Part shown: in pieces, positions 22,491-34,743 of the stretch
Layout: each line of letters begins with the position of its first letter
Numbering within the stretch: position 1 is the stretch's first letter
DNA from: Turritopsis dohrnii
Taxonomy: Eukaryota > Cnidaria > Hydrozoa > Anthoathecata > Oceaniidae
Assembly (NCBI GenBank): GCA_027922465.2
Contig: BQMF02000369.1
Coordinates: 62,001 to 126,000 of the forward strand
Direction of reading: 5' to 3'
DNA: 64,000 bases
Notes under the pieces: model-generated
What the model was told of the DNA's origin: nothing
The model's input: the letters and a program-made list of their open reading frames with translations, nothing else
Databases searched by the model: none
Made by a program: the position numbers and the translations under genes

Positions 22491-25290
22491 AGAGAAACGC
22501 TTCAGATATGTTCATTCGGATTATCGAAAGTTCTGGATGCGAAGGATATAATATTTATGTTTTTACTCGCTCAATGTTAAATGGAGTTCCACTTCAGTCA
22601 ATTTCAGCAGGTTTCTTGTTTCTATTTATTTAAGAAGTTTTTGATACTAAAAATCAAAATTCACTCAGGTGGGCCCACTATGCATGGGACTATGCATGGG
22701 CAAATCCTGCCGATACGGGGATTCTTTGACTACTGTAAATCTCTCTACATTATAACGAGCATGCAAAAGCTTTTCTCCCAAAATGAACTGTATTTTGTTT
22801 TGATGAAAATTACTAGTATTGATATATTAAAGAATTTCAACTTGGATCACTCTCCCTAAAAATTGAAAAGAAAAATATAACCAATTGATGGTCTTGTTGG
22901 CACATCACAAAACAGGTTTTTTCCGATTGATAGACTTGATAGCCTTCTCAAGGGTGCTCTTTCTCTTGCATAAGTTTAAATACTTTTGGTAGGGTAGAAA
23001 AAATTCCAAAGTTCAGCTTCATTTATGATTTTTTTTTGAAAGGTTTGATACCAACAAATCATCCACTCACGATTGAAAATGAAAAATTGAAGAAAAAAAG
23101 TCTTACTGAATTATGTCGGATTCGATGGCGTGTACCGACAAAGGGGCTTGTCGTGGCCTTTCAGACCTTTTTAGTGTATCTAGAAAAAAGCAAAATCCAA
23201 TTAATATATATGTAATATATGATCTTATAAAAGAATAACTTTTATAAGAAATTTTGGCTTGAGAATGATACGTTCATTGCTCTTATAAAAAGTGTGTAAA
23301 CATATGCCCCTAAAACCTTTCTTGTTATTTTGGTGTACTCATGCGACACATGCCTATGAAGTTCTTTTGAAAACAGTACACTTTTTACATTTTTAAATTT
23401 GAACTTACAATGATCGGCGGAAGATTCGGAAAGTAACCTTAAAAATTAAACGAAATATTACATCAATGCCACATAAATTCTTGTTGTCTTTGATCAAAAA
23501 CGTTAGTTAAAGCTATACTGTGCTAGTTAAAGCTATACTGTGCTAGTTTTTAAGATTTCCATGGAATGGATAATCTTATTCATTTCGGCGGCGTATCTAT
23601 TTCTCTATCTATCTATCTATCAGGGTAATGCTCTAGCCTGTGATTTTCATATCTCCGCTGTGATGATAATGTAAAATGTTGACAGGCTAAAGCTGAACCG
23701 AAAGCATGTAAAAACAATATGGTGGCGCGTGGAAGGTCGTGCTTGTGTTTTGTGCTTGGTACTTTTATCTGGAAATGTTGGAAAAGTTTACGTACAGATC
23801 ATTTCATAATTAAAGAACTGCATGTGACTTGTAAAGAGACAGGACTATCGTTTGTATAACAAAATATACGTGATTTACAGTCGAATTTTGAGAATTTTAT
23901 ATACAGGTTGTTGATAATAATAACAAGAGAAGGAATATCATAACATTGATATTATACTGTGTATGAAGACTCATTTATCTGATGCCGAATCTCAAGATTT
24001 GTATTTAATCGATGGTTATGAATTGTATACATTGACATATGAAACAAATAAATTGGGAAGACAAGATATTGAATGAAAATATCATGGATTAAGATATTTT
24101 CACAAAAGAGAATTCCCATCCTAGTCTTCTTACATGCTGCATGTATTGCTTGGCTGACAAAAAAATATCTGTCAAAAAGCTTCAATAATGATTTTAATTA
24201 TGTTGTGCAGTCTTTGAAAAAAGAAACGATGTAATCTTGAAGAGAGTTTGTGTCAGTACCTATGATGATCCAGACATTATTTAAAAACAGTAAATTGATA
24301 CACTTTGAAGCAGTTACGAGATGTCGATTGGTTTACAGTCTACAAAACAATAAACATTAACAAGACCATACCAAATTCATGAGATCATTTTTAATAACTA
24401 TGCCCTGGTAATAGAAAAGAAAATTAAGTGACGTCCTTGCCCATGGCTGAATAAGTCATTTAAAAACAAAATGAATCACGATGCAGTATATTAAGGAAAG
24501 CCAACAGAGTAAAGGTCACACCTATCCTGCCTTATTCTGTTTGTTGCAAATAAAGCAAACCTCTGTGGCTGTGCGAAAACTGCTCTGTATTTTAGACCAC
24601 GGAAGAACATAAGGATCAAAAAGTTATTATATACGTAATTGCCCAGTGAATTTGAAATTTTACTTCTGTCGACTTATTGAATAGTTCTTGACGATTTTTA
24701 TTTTTTTAATTTTTATGTATATAAATTAAGCAATTTTACATTGTATATATTTATTTTCACTCTGCAAATTTGTTATTGTACTTAACAGGACTTTTATATG
24801 GAAAGAGAGAGAAAGCAGCATACATACATAATGAAGTGTATAATCCCTTAGAAAAAAGTTTATTTTTGACAATGAAAAGTAATCACAACAACATCTTTTA
24901 TCAAATTAAAATTACAAGCATGTCATGCTTAAGTTACGGAAATCTTTTAACAACTTAGTTGTTTCTTGTTTTAGTGTAATAATCAGTCGACACTTACCGA
25001 AGTGGATTCGTATTGGGTGTTTCTTTTCTAGTTTGTGATCTGAATCAGTGAAAGTTAAATGATTATTTATTTAGATTAGATGAGACGCTCGCACATATTT
25101 TACCCTTTTTCGGCTGCCAGTTCAAAATCTGGAACACGGCGAGTGACAAGCCTGAGTCAATGATTGACTCAACCAATCAAATTACAAATGTTGTTTTATG
25201 TCATTTTAGGGCCAACGTAATTTTTACAAGCCAAAGTCAAAGTAATACGTTTATGTAGCGTAGCATATCAACCGGTTATTACGCGTTACA
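22491..25290. other. No gene recognised; short direct repeats
   Basis: A direct repeat of GTTAAAGCTATACTGTGCTA occurs twice at 23505-23545. There is a (CTAT)n microsatellite at about 23600-23621. The rest is AT-rich non-coding DNA. Confidence 0.45.
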
Positions 25291-25480
25291 GGTCCAACGG
25301 TTATTAAGCAAGTAAATTTATACGGTTTAGACGAATGGGCCGGTTATTAAACAGGAAAGGTAATACGTTTATTAAGCGTGACAGATCCAACGGTTACTAA
25401 GCAAGTGAATTCATCATACTGTTATGTAAGAGATCAATGGGCCGGTTATTAAGCAGGACAGGTGATACGGTTAAGTGAAG
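25291..25480. repeat. Tandem repeat, 94 bp period, two units
   Basis: CCAACGGTTATTAAGCAAGT at 25293 recurs as CCAACGGTTACTAAGCAAGT at 25387. GGGCCGGTTATTAA.CAGGA also recurs, with the same spacing. A related CAACCGGTTATTACG motif lies just upstream at about 25269. The array overlaps the 3' end of the ankyrin ORF. Confidence 0.75.
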
Positions 25481-25780
25481 TGGTGTTTCCTTGTAGTAAG
25501 ATTGTTTGTTGACGAGATGAGGTGTGGATTTTATAAGGAGGTTGAGACAATCGAAAGATTTATATAATGCAGCTGTATGAAGTGCTATTTGTCCATGGTT
25601 GTCCGTTGCTTCCATCTCAGCACCTCTATCCAGTAATAATCCAACAATCGATGATTTGTTGTGCCTCGAATCCAGCATTAAAAGTGTCCATCTGTCATCA
25701 CCATCCCTCATCTTCATGATCGATGGATAGATTGTGAGGAGGTGTTCGATTGAAAGATCATAAAGATTTAAAATAAATTG
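25397..25780 (-). pseudogene. Ankyrin-repeat fragment
   Basis: The - strand frame shows about two and a half ankyrin units: SSIVGLLLDRGAEMEATDNH, GQIALHTAALYKSFDCLNLL, then KETPLH. It is open upstream of the first ATG (25717) to about 25775, so it could be an internal exon. The final 20-30 residues come from the tandem repeat, which truncates the ankyrin series. It is probably a gene fragment cut by repeats; a genuine exon is possible. Confidence 0.6.
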
Positions 25781-25994
25781 TTATTTTACTTACTTACTTA
25801 CTCTATTATTTTTTGCTGACAAAGCTATATATCAGCATTCAACACTGTTACCATGGCGAATTTCGCTTTAACTTACGTCCAGTGAAAACTATTCCATTTT
25901 CTAAAATTTCTTTTCCCTTACCTGAGCAGATCTCCATTTATAGGTTTTGTAAGCGAAAAACAGAAGAGACCTAGAAACAAGCCCAGGGTAACTA
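25781..25994. other. Short non-coding stretch
   Basis: (ACTT)n at 25787-25801 and a GAAACAAGCCCAGGG motif at 25974-25988 that may be the end of an unrelated MITE. Confidence 0.35.
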
Positions 25995-26109
25995 CTGTAT
26001 TACCTCTAATTTAGTGCGCCCTCTAATTAATGCGGATGGCCTGTTTTTCGAAAAATGAAGAATATATTTCCCTCTAATTATTAGTGCGGTTCGATGTTAG
26101 TGAATTTTC

Positions 26110-26705
26110 AATTTCCCTCTAATTTAGTGCGGTAAGGGACAAAATTCCCTCTAATTATAGTGCGGATAGGGTTAAAGATATTAAAATGAATTAAAGAAAT
26201 TTTTGTAATTGCAGCTCTCATAAAAGGTGCCTTGCGGACCTTTGATTTGTCAGTTGTTGTGATCCCACACGCGTCAAATGAACGTTTCACCATGTCAGTA
26301 TCATCAGAGATGATAAGGAACGCCTTCTCCACCAATCGACCATGTCTTGGCGACTAGGTGGGGGGATCGTACCATGTTCTTTATCAATCATTTCGGAAAC
26401 ATAGTCAACCCAACATTTCCTCAAGATAGCTTTGAATGGTTTTGTTTACACAAACATCCATGGGCTGACATTTAGAAGTACAACCGGGGGGAATCACCAG
26501 AATATCAGACTTGTTGTTGATGAGCTTTGCCTATACATCATCTGTTTTATGAGCTGAAAATGCATCAAATGTCAGCAATGAGTTTTCGAAACCGAGCTGC
26601 TTTGTAATTTCTTTTATGTGTTTTAACCAAATCTCTTCCGTCCAAATTTGCATCAATTGCTCGTCCATCCACGCCTTGGGTTTTGAAATGAATCCCTCAG
26701 GTACC
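26110..26705 (-). pseudogene. pogo/Tigger DDE transposase, C-terminal half
   Basis: On the - strand: VPEGFISKPKAWMDEQLMQI near 26700; a D-containing SLLTFDAFSAHKTDD near 26580; ILVIPPGCTSKCQPMDVCVN near 26490, which is the hallmark of the third catalytic region; and VEKAFLIISDDTDMVKRSFD near 26320. There are an in-frame stop after KTDDV (26538) and a frameshift near 26415, so it is inactive. The family is the DDE_1/CENP-B-like transposase group. Confidence 0.8.
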
Positions 26706-26749
26706 CGTAGCTTACTGATGGGTTTTATTTATCGAAATTAACTTTTTAT

Positions 26750-26983
26750 TTTTTGAAACACGGTGGTAATTTATCTGTGAAAGTAACAGGACCAAGGAGA
26801 TACTCTGCAAACCTAAAGCAAGGGGGAATGGAATTACCTGCCGAATTTCGTTACACCGCAACAAACGAAACCCTTCTTCTTCAAATGAAAGAAAAGGCAC
26901 TGATGGAGATAAAGAAGTTTGAGGAACAGCGGAATAATGTCGAAGAAGCAAAAAGGAAAAAAACAAAATCACAAAACATGTAA
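26750..26983 (+). pseudogene. HIRAN-like domain C-terminal fragment inside pogo element
   Basis: Open + frame FLKHGGNLSVKVTGPRRYSA, then LKQGGMELPAEFRYTATNET and a lysine-rich tail ending KKTKSQNM. The pattern FLxxGGxxxxxVTxxR...GGxEIPxxxxF is the same as in the HIRAN-like ORF at 60965-61590 of this window (FYFLHEGGSVTGTV...PEGGLEIP). The first half of the domain is absent. There is no ATG at the left edge; the frame fades into T-rich sequence. It sits divergently from the transposase fragment. Confidence 0.6.
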
Positions 26984-27206
26984 AAAAATGTAAAATAAAA
27001 AAAAATGAAAAAAAAAATGAAAAAAAAAATTTATTATTTATTATGTTTTTTCCCCTCTAAGTTAATGCGATTTTGGTCTGATTTACCTCTAATTATTAGT
27101 ACGGTTTCGAAGTCGTAAAATGTAGGTATTTTATCCCCTCTTATTATTAGTCCGGCATTGCCAAAATAATTATTTTTTTTGCCGCACTAAATTTGAGGTA
27201 TTACGG

Positions 27207-27600
27207 TATGGCAAAACTTACTTTTAGTAATTCGATTTCTGTTGGTGTTTTCCACTACACATACGAATTTCTAGCATTGTATCAGTAATATTCCTTGAGT
27301 TATTTACATATTTGTATGTCAGCGATTTCTTTTTGAATAATGTGATGTCACCTTGCCACGGAGATCAAGTTTTGAGCAAAAACTTTAAATGGCAATATCT
27401 CGGGATCGAAAAAAGATTTTTTGAAAATTCAAGAACTGACTTTCATCATTTTTAGATTTTTTGAGTTTAGTTCCCCTTTAACCAATGTTCTAAATGGCCG
27501 AGTTCGTGAAACTCTTTCATTTATTCCATTGAGATTATTTTTTTCGTTGCATTATTAGTAGTTAAAGTATTAATATTAGTAGTAAGTATTCAGGAGATTA
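27207..27600. other. No gene recognised
   Basis: AT-rich. Repeated TACTAATA motifs occur around 27550-27610 and again near 27905-27935. Confidence 0.4.
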
Positions 27601-27624
27601 CTAATGCAACTACTAATTTAAGCA

Positions 27625-27905
27625 ACTCGCGTAAAAAGGATGTGTGAAATACGCTTTTCCCGTGTGCGAACCCTGTGACGAAAATTGCAAACAGAAAATG
27701 TACCCATGTTGTAGATCTCGAAAAACTGATCAAGAAAGTGTATGGGATCGTTTCTTTACAACCAACCGTTGCAGAGATATCGTCGATCAAAGATTTTGTT
27801 GACGTCATAGCCGCAGTTTAAAACAAGCTGGGACATAGGCTACTACTAATTGTTTTAAGTAACCCGGGTAAAATTTTTTTACCAGTTTTAACCAATGCAA
27901 GCTGA
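27625..27905 (-). repeat. Diverged relative of the 564 bp Helitron unit
   Basis: On the - strand this matches the inner part of the array units, including GACGTCA, the AAACGATCCCATACAC stretch and the TACAACATGGGTACATTTTC stretch. It is clearly diverged. The encoded open frame (NRKCTHVVDLEKLIKKVYGI...) is kept. A CCCGGGTAAAATTTTTTTACC-like hairpin lies at its right side (27866-27888). Unit termini TC and CTAG are not evident here. Confidence 0.7.
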
Positions 27906-27948
27906 CTACTAATATTAATACTTCAACTTCTAATAACCGTCATAAATA

Positions 27949-28118
27949 GAACAATTTAAAGGCTGAAATAATACATTATCATTTTAATGGATCAGTTTAA
28001 ATTGTTCTATTTATTCGGTTTTGCCCACGGGGACTATATTTCTATTTAATTCACTATATGTATCACGTTTTCTTTTATTTCAAACAATTTAAACTGATCC
28101 ATTAAAATGATAATGTAC
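27949..28118. repeat. Perfect 35 bp inverted repeat with 76 bp spacer
   Basis: 27972-28006 and 28083-28117 are exact reverse complements (TACATTATCATTTTAATGGA... and its mirror). A smaller ATAGAACAATTTA copy at 27950 also pairs with the spacer-proximal part. It may be a MITE with both ends retained or a recent inverted duplication. Confidence 0.8.
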
Positions 28119-28231
28119 AGTGTGTATCAAAATGTCTTATCCACCAACTTTCAAGGCGTATATCTTATGACAAGTCTGATAAAATATTGTGAATTTTATA
28201 TCACAAGAAAGAGCTTTTCATGCTCTATCAG

Positions 28232-28674
28232 TTACACGCTTTTTTTTGTAAGAACAATTTTAAAAGAACATGAGCCTCATATTTGGCCAAAAAATAAAAA
28301 CTAAATAAGAACAAATCATTGTTCCAAAAGTTAAGAACAGCCTGAGCCTGAATTTTCTTGGAAAATAAGAACAGTGATGTGAATTCTCTCACTAGTAAAT
28401 GGTTTAGAAGTTTATTGGTTTTTTTTCACCTCCAATAAATGTGCGAATGGGTCATTACCGAACAGCAACCATACCTTTTACCAGTTGTTTTTAAAAAATA
28501 TTTCTATTTTACTGGAAGTTCCATAAATAAGAAGAACAAAATGAAGCTGAAATTTGAAACTGTGTTCTTACAGCTAAGAACAAAATAAGAACAATTCAGG
28601 CTGAAAAAGGCTCCAAATAAGAACGGCCAGCCTTAGGTCAGATTTTACTGGTTCTTATAAAAAAAAGCGTGTAA
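28232..28674. mobile_element. MITE with 24 bp terminal inverted repeats, 443 bp
   Basis: The ends TTACACGCTTTTTTTTGTAA (28232) and its mirror at 28674 match in 23 of 24 positions. The interior has repeated AATAAGAACA motifs. A partial second copy (ATAAGAACAATTCAGGCTGA...) lies at about 35890-35985. No ORF; superfamily not assigned. Confidence 0.7.
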
Positions 28675-29644
28675 TATAAAATGTTTGCCAAAATATTTGT
28701 TCTTCGAAAAGATATTGAAGAAAAACTCAACGATTTGGCTCATTAAATTCTTAAAAGGCAAATTTCAGCAATATGGATATACATCGAGTAAGAACGCAGG
28801 AAAAACATACCAGAACTCCAATCAGATCCCCTAATCTAACCCTAACTTGAAGGGGCAACTATGGGTGGCAATGAAGAGGATGTGGCAGACGATGATGAAG
28901 AGTGTGTTGTTGTCGAGTAATCTCTCATTTTAGTTAATAAAATTGAAGTATTTTTGACATAAAAATTTATTTTATCTCTCAAATGGTAAATGCTCAAAAA
29001 TATAGACGTCCGTTTTATTAAAGTTTTAAAGCCAAACAGCGTTTATATTCGGATATGGGCGCTGGCGCACTTTCATTCGAGATTATATGGATGAACAGAA
29101 TTTTTTGTCAAAACTTTTTGAAATTCTTCAAATTTTCGCAGCTCCTTTGTGGCTACAAAGACGATAAACTTAATTCAATCCCCTATTTCTCACGATGGTC
29201 AATTTGAAAGAAAATCTACACGCAGTACGAATCCCTTGTCCATTCTTCTTGCTGTCTTTTGAAAAATAACAATAGGACGATATCTTCATCATATCCCTAG
29301 TCACTAATTAGTTCCAGCTATTATCGTACGAAAACACAAATCAGAAATCCACCTCATACTTCTCAAAACAGTAATTCTTTGAAACCGAGTACATACAATA
29401 GGATGAAAGTTTTGCATCGATTGAAAGAACAGATACAACAGATCGTTGAAAAACTCTGCGATTTCATCTATTTCATTTTTCAATACAATACGTAAGTATG
29501 CCATCTACTTTATGTAGGAAATTGAAACATAATATTTATCAAAAAACAACAACCAAATTCAACAATCAAATTCAACCCAACAAAATAACATTTTTCTGAA
29601 AAAGAAAATGTCACACAAAAACAACACAAGAAAAAAACAGAAAT
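28675..29644. other. No gene recognised; 3' flank of the C7orf25 homologue
   Basis: Contains CCCTAACCCTAA-like and GTCGAGTAA stretches. A 66-codon frame (29304-29504, - strand) has no recognisable similarity. Confidence 0.4.
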
Positions 29645-30811
29645 TCATGATAAAAGGGGAGAAGCTCTTTGTTGTTTTTGTTCAGTAAGGGCCCTCGAAG
29701 GATGGAAGTATGTGCTAAACTTAATCCCCTGATTAACAGCAGCCCTAACAAACGCTGTATTAGCAGTGGCAGTTATTGCCTGTAAAGTTTCACCAGTACC
29801 AAATATGATTTTAGACCGTAGTTTTACACTTGCACTTTCTTCCAACTCCATTGCATATGGTGCAGGATCATCAGGAACGATAGTGACTCGTTTGAATAAC
29901 TCTTCCGAACGTTCTTTTTCTGTTTGTCCACCAACAGTATTTAAAATCTCTTGAAAGTTGTGGTAAGCTGTTTGACAACAAATCAGTTCTTTGTCATTAA
30001 GGTAGCTTTCTAAATTCTTCAAAGCAGGTTTCATTCTTTCTTCTTCTGCTTGTTTTGTTAAGATATCCTCTTTGAAAACAAGATTACAGTCACCATTGGT
30101 AATATTTGAAGTTAGAACAATCAATGTGGTAATATCTAAGTTGACTTTGGAACATCGGCCAGTGAAATCTACAAGTATCTGTGTAATGTCTTCCAAATCT
30201 GATTCAGTTTCTAACAATTGCCATTGCGCTAAATTATTGAAATCAGGATCTGGTAATACTTTTCCTATTGGAAACACTCCAGTATTTTTTACTGCATTAT
30301 GTACAGACTGTGTAACACCTCTCGGAAAAATGAAACATATACCTGGTGCCTCATAATTAATTGGGTTTTGATCACTGGCCATAATATATTCCTTGGCCAA
30401 GGTAACTAAATCTTTATCTCCATACTGTCCTTCACCGTTCCATATTCTGTGAACGGCAATCGGTTTACGAGCAATTATTTTTATCCATTTATACCCACCT
30501 GTGGCAACAGCATCTACAACTAAAGTTTCTCCACCATACTCAGTTTCATAATAAAAACTTTTAAGTACACATACAACATCAGGTGAATTTTCAATGGCTT
30601 TTAAAACAGCACGAAGATTGGTCAGATTAGTACTCTTCAAATGGTTTTCTAGAGAGTCTTTCATTTTTCCTTCCTTGAAATTTAGTAAGCACTTCAATTC
30701 AGCATTAATTTTGCGTTCTAACTTAGATGCACCTGGTATATGCCTCAATGATTTTGCTCGGCTTAAAAGATCTTCAGCTTCAGATGTCATTCTTGCTAGT
30801 TTTTCCTCCAT
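29645..30811 (-). CDS. C7orf25-like: C7orf25 homologue (UPF0415 protein)
   Basis: Single-exon, intact 388-aa protein from ATG 30811 to 29645; this is close to the length of the animal C7orf25 family, and the homology spans the full protein. Recognisable blocks are AEDLLSRAKSLRHIPGASKL at the N-terminus, STNLTNLRAVLKAIENSPDV, TLVVDAVATGGYKWIKIIAR, GQYGDKDL, LNAVGG-type QEILNTVGGQTEKERSEELF, and the C-terminal IFGTGETLQAITATANTAFV followed by ALTEQK. The family carries a C-terminal DUF1308 region of uncertain, possibly nuclease-like, function. No signal peptide or membrane segment is visible. This is the first clear host gene in the window and is not interrupted by repeats. Confidence 0.93.
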   Translation of the reverse strand: MEEKLARMTSEAEDLLSRAKSLRHIPGASKLERKINAELKCLLNFKEGKMKDSLENHLKSTNLTNLRAVLKAIENSPDVVCVLKSFYYETEYGGETLVVDAVATGGYKWIKIIARKPIAVHRIWNGEGQYGDKDLVTLAKEYIMASDQNPINYEAPGICFIFPRGVTQSVHNAVKNTGVFPIGKVLPDPDFNNLAQWQLLETESDLEDITQILVDFTGRCSKVNLDITTLIVLTSNITNGDCNLVFKEDILTKQAEEERMKPALKNLESYLNDKELICCQTAYHNFQEILNTVGGQTEKERSEELFKRVTIVPDDPAPYAMELEESASVKLRSKIIFGTGETLQAITATANTAFVRAAVNQGIKFSTYFHPSRALTEQKQQRASPLLS

Positions 30812-33800
30812 AGTGTCTGCACGAAAACAAATATATAAGAAGATTAAGAGTACTCTGATGGCTCGTCAGACACTAGCAATTGGATTTCTTCTTATTTAGA
30901 TGCCAAGTTGTTAGTTCTCAGTCAGATTTTTTGGGCAGTTACTTGTGAGTCATTGTTTTTTAATATATAATTTTAGTACATATATTTAACTAATATTTGA
31001 TCATTTACTTTAATTTCCTTAATTTTAAAAATCCTACTTAAGTCTAGAATATTTGTTGAGCTAGTTAATTTTTTTCAATAATGCTTTTATTTATAGTAGT
31101 TTCTCTACCAAAAAATGTTGTTTATGTTAATATTAGAACTTGCCAAAAATAACTGATTAATTTTAATTTGAGCCAATCAACTAGTGTAATTTTGCTAAAG
31201 TTCGGGAATTGTGGAAAATTCTGAATAAATAGAAATTATATACATAAAGAGAATTTTGGGTTTTATGTTGGCTTTGTAGATTTAGCTGCTGGTTGTTAGT
31301 TGACTTAACAAAAAGAAAATTCTGATGATCCTTTGTAAAGTAATGTTGAAATACACATTTTATGAAACGTTATATTTATACTTTATTTTCTGTTGGATTT
31401 GTAAAAAAAATTAGTTACAACTAACTAATTCATTCCAACAAATAAAAACTGAATACAAATCCACATATTCCAACCATCTCGGTTTGACTGGGTTTGTCCT
31501 GTTGATTTGGTCATAATAGTGTCCCACTCTCCCGGATTCTTATAAAAGTGTCTCCGTTTTCAAATAAATTTCCTTAAAATTTTTATTTATGGCTCATGTT
31601 GAAGAAAAATACCAATATCTTCATTGTTTTTTGTCCACTTCAATGCAGAGAAGTCAATTCTCCGCTTACACAATTTGGATATATTCCACAATTTTACCAT
31701 TCATTTCTTATTTTTCCGACTCAGCGAAGAGGTCAAGCTCATAAAAGATTCTGGGAACACAGATGCATTGAAATGCTTCCATAAAGCCTGGTGAACCTAA
31801 ATTTAAATCGCCGTAACCGTCAGGTCTAAACCAGACTTAATCAAAATTGTGAACACACAATATTTACCATACAGTTCTCTGGTCTGGACAGTAGAAATAG
31901 TATGGTCAATGTATAATAACATAAGTGTCTAGGTTAGTGTTTGATTTGCCACCATTAATATCGAAACGATTAGTCTTTACTTTATACACAAAAATATAGT
32001 AGAGTGTTTAACTGGCGTGATTATAAATTTATTGCTGTTATATAAGTCAGTTTAGACTTTCTGATGCACTGAAATTTCAAAACATTTCGCATCCCCCTAA
32101 ATGTATCTGATCCTAGCCCTAACCCTAACCCTGACCCTAAAACATCCTGGGCAGGAGAGTGGGGATGCGAAAAAAAGGAAATAGCGCCAACTTTGCAGCG
32201 ACAATATAGATGTCAGCCAACAGCATAGCCAACTATGAGAAACCTATGAGAGAACTATGAGAAAAAGATTTAATGGAACATTAAAACCATTAAAAAGTTA
32301 CCAAAAGAACATTAAAAATTCCTAAAATAGGGGTTTTAGGAACGTTTACTCTTCGAGCGAAAAAACCTCATGTTGTTGTCGGTTGTCGGTCCGTTGTTGT
32401 CAGAGCTATCATTTCAAAGTAACCTCACTTTCAAAATGAAATTATTTCTGTGCCCCGCATCCCCGCATGCGTACGAGATTGTCAACAAGGAAAATGGCGC
32501 GATCTTGCTCTTTGTCGCGTGCGTGTTTCTGCATATTCTGGAAGTGAAATTTTTTTAAACTATAAGTTAATTTTTGCTATTCCTAATAGCTCAACAAGGC
32601 AGGATGTTGAAGCTTTCCACGATTCATTTACTGCATAGGCCATTGTGTGCAGTGTGTTCTCAAAATATTGTCTTTTCTTTCGTAAATGTAAATATGAGAG
32701 AGGAGTAATTACTAATGGTAATTTTTTTTTATTCAAACTTAGATATTGTTGTGCCTGTGCATAGACTGGCTGTCACCTTTTCGTTAACACGCTATATATA
32801 TATTATAAATATGTCAACAACTCACACTCTGATACACACACACACACACATTTTGGTTATACACTTAATTTTTTTTGAAATTCCTTATTTTGTGGAATAT
32901 TTAAGTAGTTTTCTTCAAATCTTCACTTTGCTACTTTTCATACTACTGTTTCCCAACAATTTATAATTATAAATATAATTATGAAAACAAACCAGGTTTT
33001 TGACACATAACTTTGACCACAGAACAGAGTGACCATGATTTATGTTCCCTCTTAGAGTCGACACTATTATGATTGTCATTATACTTTAAATGACCAATTA
33101 AGTGCCAAGAATTAGACGAAAAATTTGTAATAAGCCCCCAGGTTCCAATTAAGCAAGCGCCCAGGTCCAAAACTAAAGCTGGGCACTTATACGGCAAAAA
33201 TATAATAATATTGAGAAAAACATGGTTTTTAGTTGAACATATATTTCAGCATAATGAAGGAAACTTAATAACATGGGAATGAATTATATTCATCTCAAAG
33301 TGAGAGTATTTATCGAGCTTTTTCTGAAGTTGTTCGAGTAGGACAGCTCAGTTCTTTTTGTCAGTGTTCAATGAAAAGATAAAGTGTATAAGTGATTTTA
33401 GAGGCTTTTTTTTATTAACCGCCCAGGGCTCAATTAAGCGCTCCATCCGTATAAGCGCCCACTGTAAAAGTTAAAAAAAAATAAAGCACCCAGTGTTCTT
33501 AATCGGTCTTTTACAGTATACCCTTTATGTTCATAGAATTGCTTAAGTGTGATTTGAGAATTAAAATTGACAGACAATATCATGGAAGGCAGTTTAATTC
33601 CCTCGAGAATTATAGCTCTTGAATATCCGTTCAATAAAGACAAAACAAAAGCACTTTGCCATAACTTTTGACCCATCCTATAAACCTGCAAGGACCATAT
33701 CATGTCCTGCAAAGAATAATGTTGAAATCGTTCTTTCAAATTGCAGGTTTAAAGAATTGGTCAACAATTACAGGAGCAAACTGCAATAAAGCCAACAAAA

Positions 33801-34743
33801 GACAACAGTTGTCAATGTTACTCCTATTCAGTTCCAGGTCTTGTATTTTTTGCTGATAAAGCTATTAATCAATATCCAACTCCACTTTAATGTTCACTAA
33901 AAACAGTTTCAATTTCTGCAATTTCATTTATCTTGCTTGAACAGTAGCTTTGTCAGTTGAAAAGTAGAGATCTGTAACCACATCAGAGAAAGATTACTGA
34001 TTTGACAACTACCTCAATGGTAGAAATTTTCGTTTGTACAAAAATGCACAAAAATTAGTATAAAAATTTTCGGCAAGAGGGCTGTGCGTGAGAACTGTTT
34101 TTTTTCTTGATTTTTTTGGGTAATATGATTGGTGTTACATGAACTTGATGTCAGTTGAATCATGTTCTTTTATCATTAAGTACATTGTTCCATATGTAAC
34201 TTTTATATACCAATATAACCTATTCAACTATAATTGTTCTTCTCTTTTATGGTAGTACTTCCACTTTGAGCATCTTTTTGCAGCCATTTACAAATATCCA
34301 TTGAAACTAACTTTGGAAAATTTAGTTTAAATGTTGTCTTCGGTAAATCGTTATTTCTAGACTTGTTTTGAGCAGTAGCCTGTCCAGTGTCTTTCTTGTT
34401 TAATGTACTGTGTATTGTGCTTCAAATGATTCCAGAAACCATTTGAGCAGCTCTGCACTTTTCGTTGTTGCCTTCTTCTAAGTGCCTGAAAATAAATTCA
34501 AGTTAAGAATAAGCTTAACTTAACTAATTCAATTAATGTGTGAAATTTATTATGATATGATGACATACAGCCTGTCTAAAAACTTGCAGGCTCGTATTAG
34601 TTTTTTTATCAAATAGCTGCCAATAATTTATTTGGTTATTTTTATTACAGATATTTTTACAGGTTTGCCACTTCAGAATAATTATATTTCTGATATCAAT
34701 GTAGGACCTGCACAAAATGGAATAAATGAAAGAAACGAAAGAA
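30812..34743. other. Intergenic with small repeats
   Basis: No gene recognised. It contains an 88 bp mini-element (see 32085-32172) and an (AC)n run at about 32835-32851. At about 33120-33475 there are remnants of a Tigger-like MITE with GGGCGCTT / CCGTATAAGCGCCCACTGTA motifs (right end only). The frames at 29.3-34.8 kb on either strand are short and unconvincing. Confidence 0.45.
32085..32172. repeat. 88 bp hairpin element with telomere-like core
   Basis: Perfect 12 bp arms TTTCGCATCCCC (32085) and GGGGATGCGAAA (32172) enclose a CCCTAACCCTAACCCTGACC stretch. The CCCTAA unit equals the common animal telomere repeat, but similar motifs occur within MITEs elsewhere in this window (28834 and 35870), so it is not evidence of a telomere. 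Confidence 0.6.

Larger units (their letters stand above)
25995..27206. mobile_element. pogo/Tigger element with broken transposase and HIRAN-like fragment
   Basis: The left end CTGTATTACCTCTAATTTAG and the reversed right end CCGTAATACCTCAAATTTAG match, flanked by TA (25993-25994 and 27207-27208). Subterminal CCTCTAATTATTAGTGCGG motifs repeat several times near both ends (26000-26170 and 27050-27195). Inside, a decayed DDE transposase runs leftward and a HIRAN-like fragment runs rightward, back to back. At 1.2 kb it is a deletion derivative. Confidence 0.85.

Noticed and set aside
25397..25480. C-terminal end of the ankyrin ORF as real coding sequence
   Set aside because: It lies in the 94 bp tandem repeat and does not continue the ankyrin pattern.
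32112..32140. Interstitial telomere from CCCTAA repeats
   Set aside because: Only about four units, one altered, inside an 88 bp hairpin; similar motifs lie in MITEs here.
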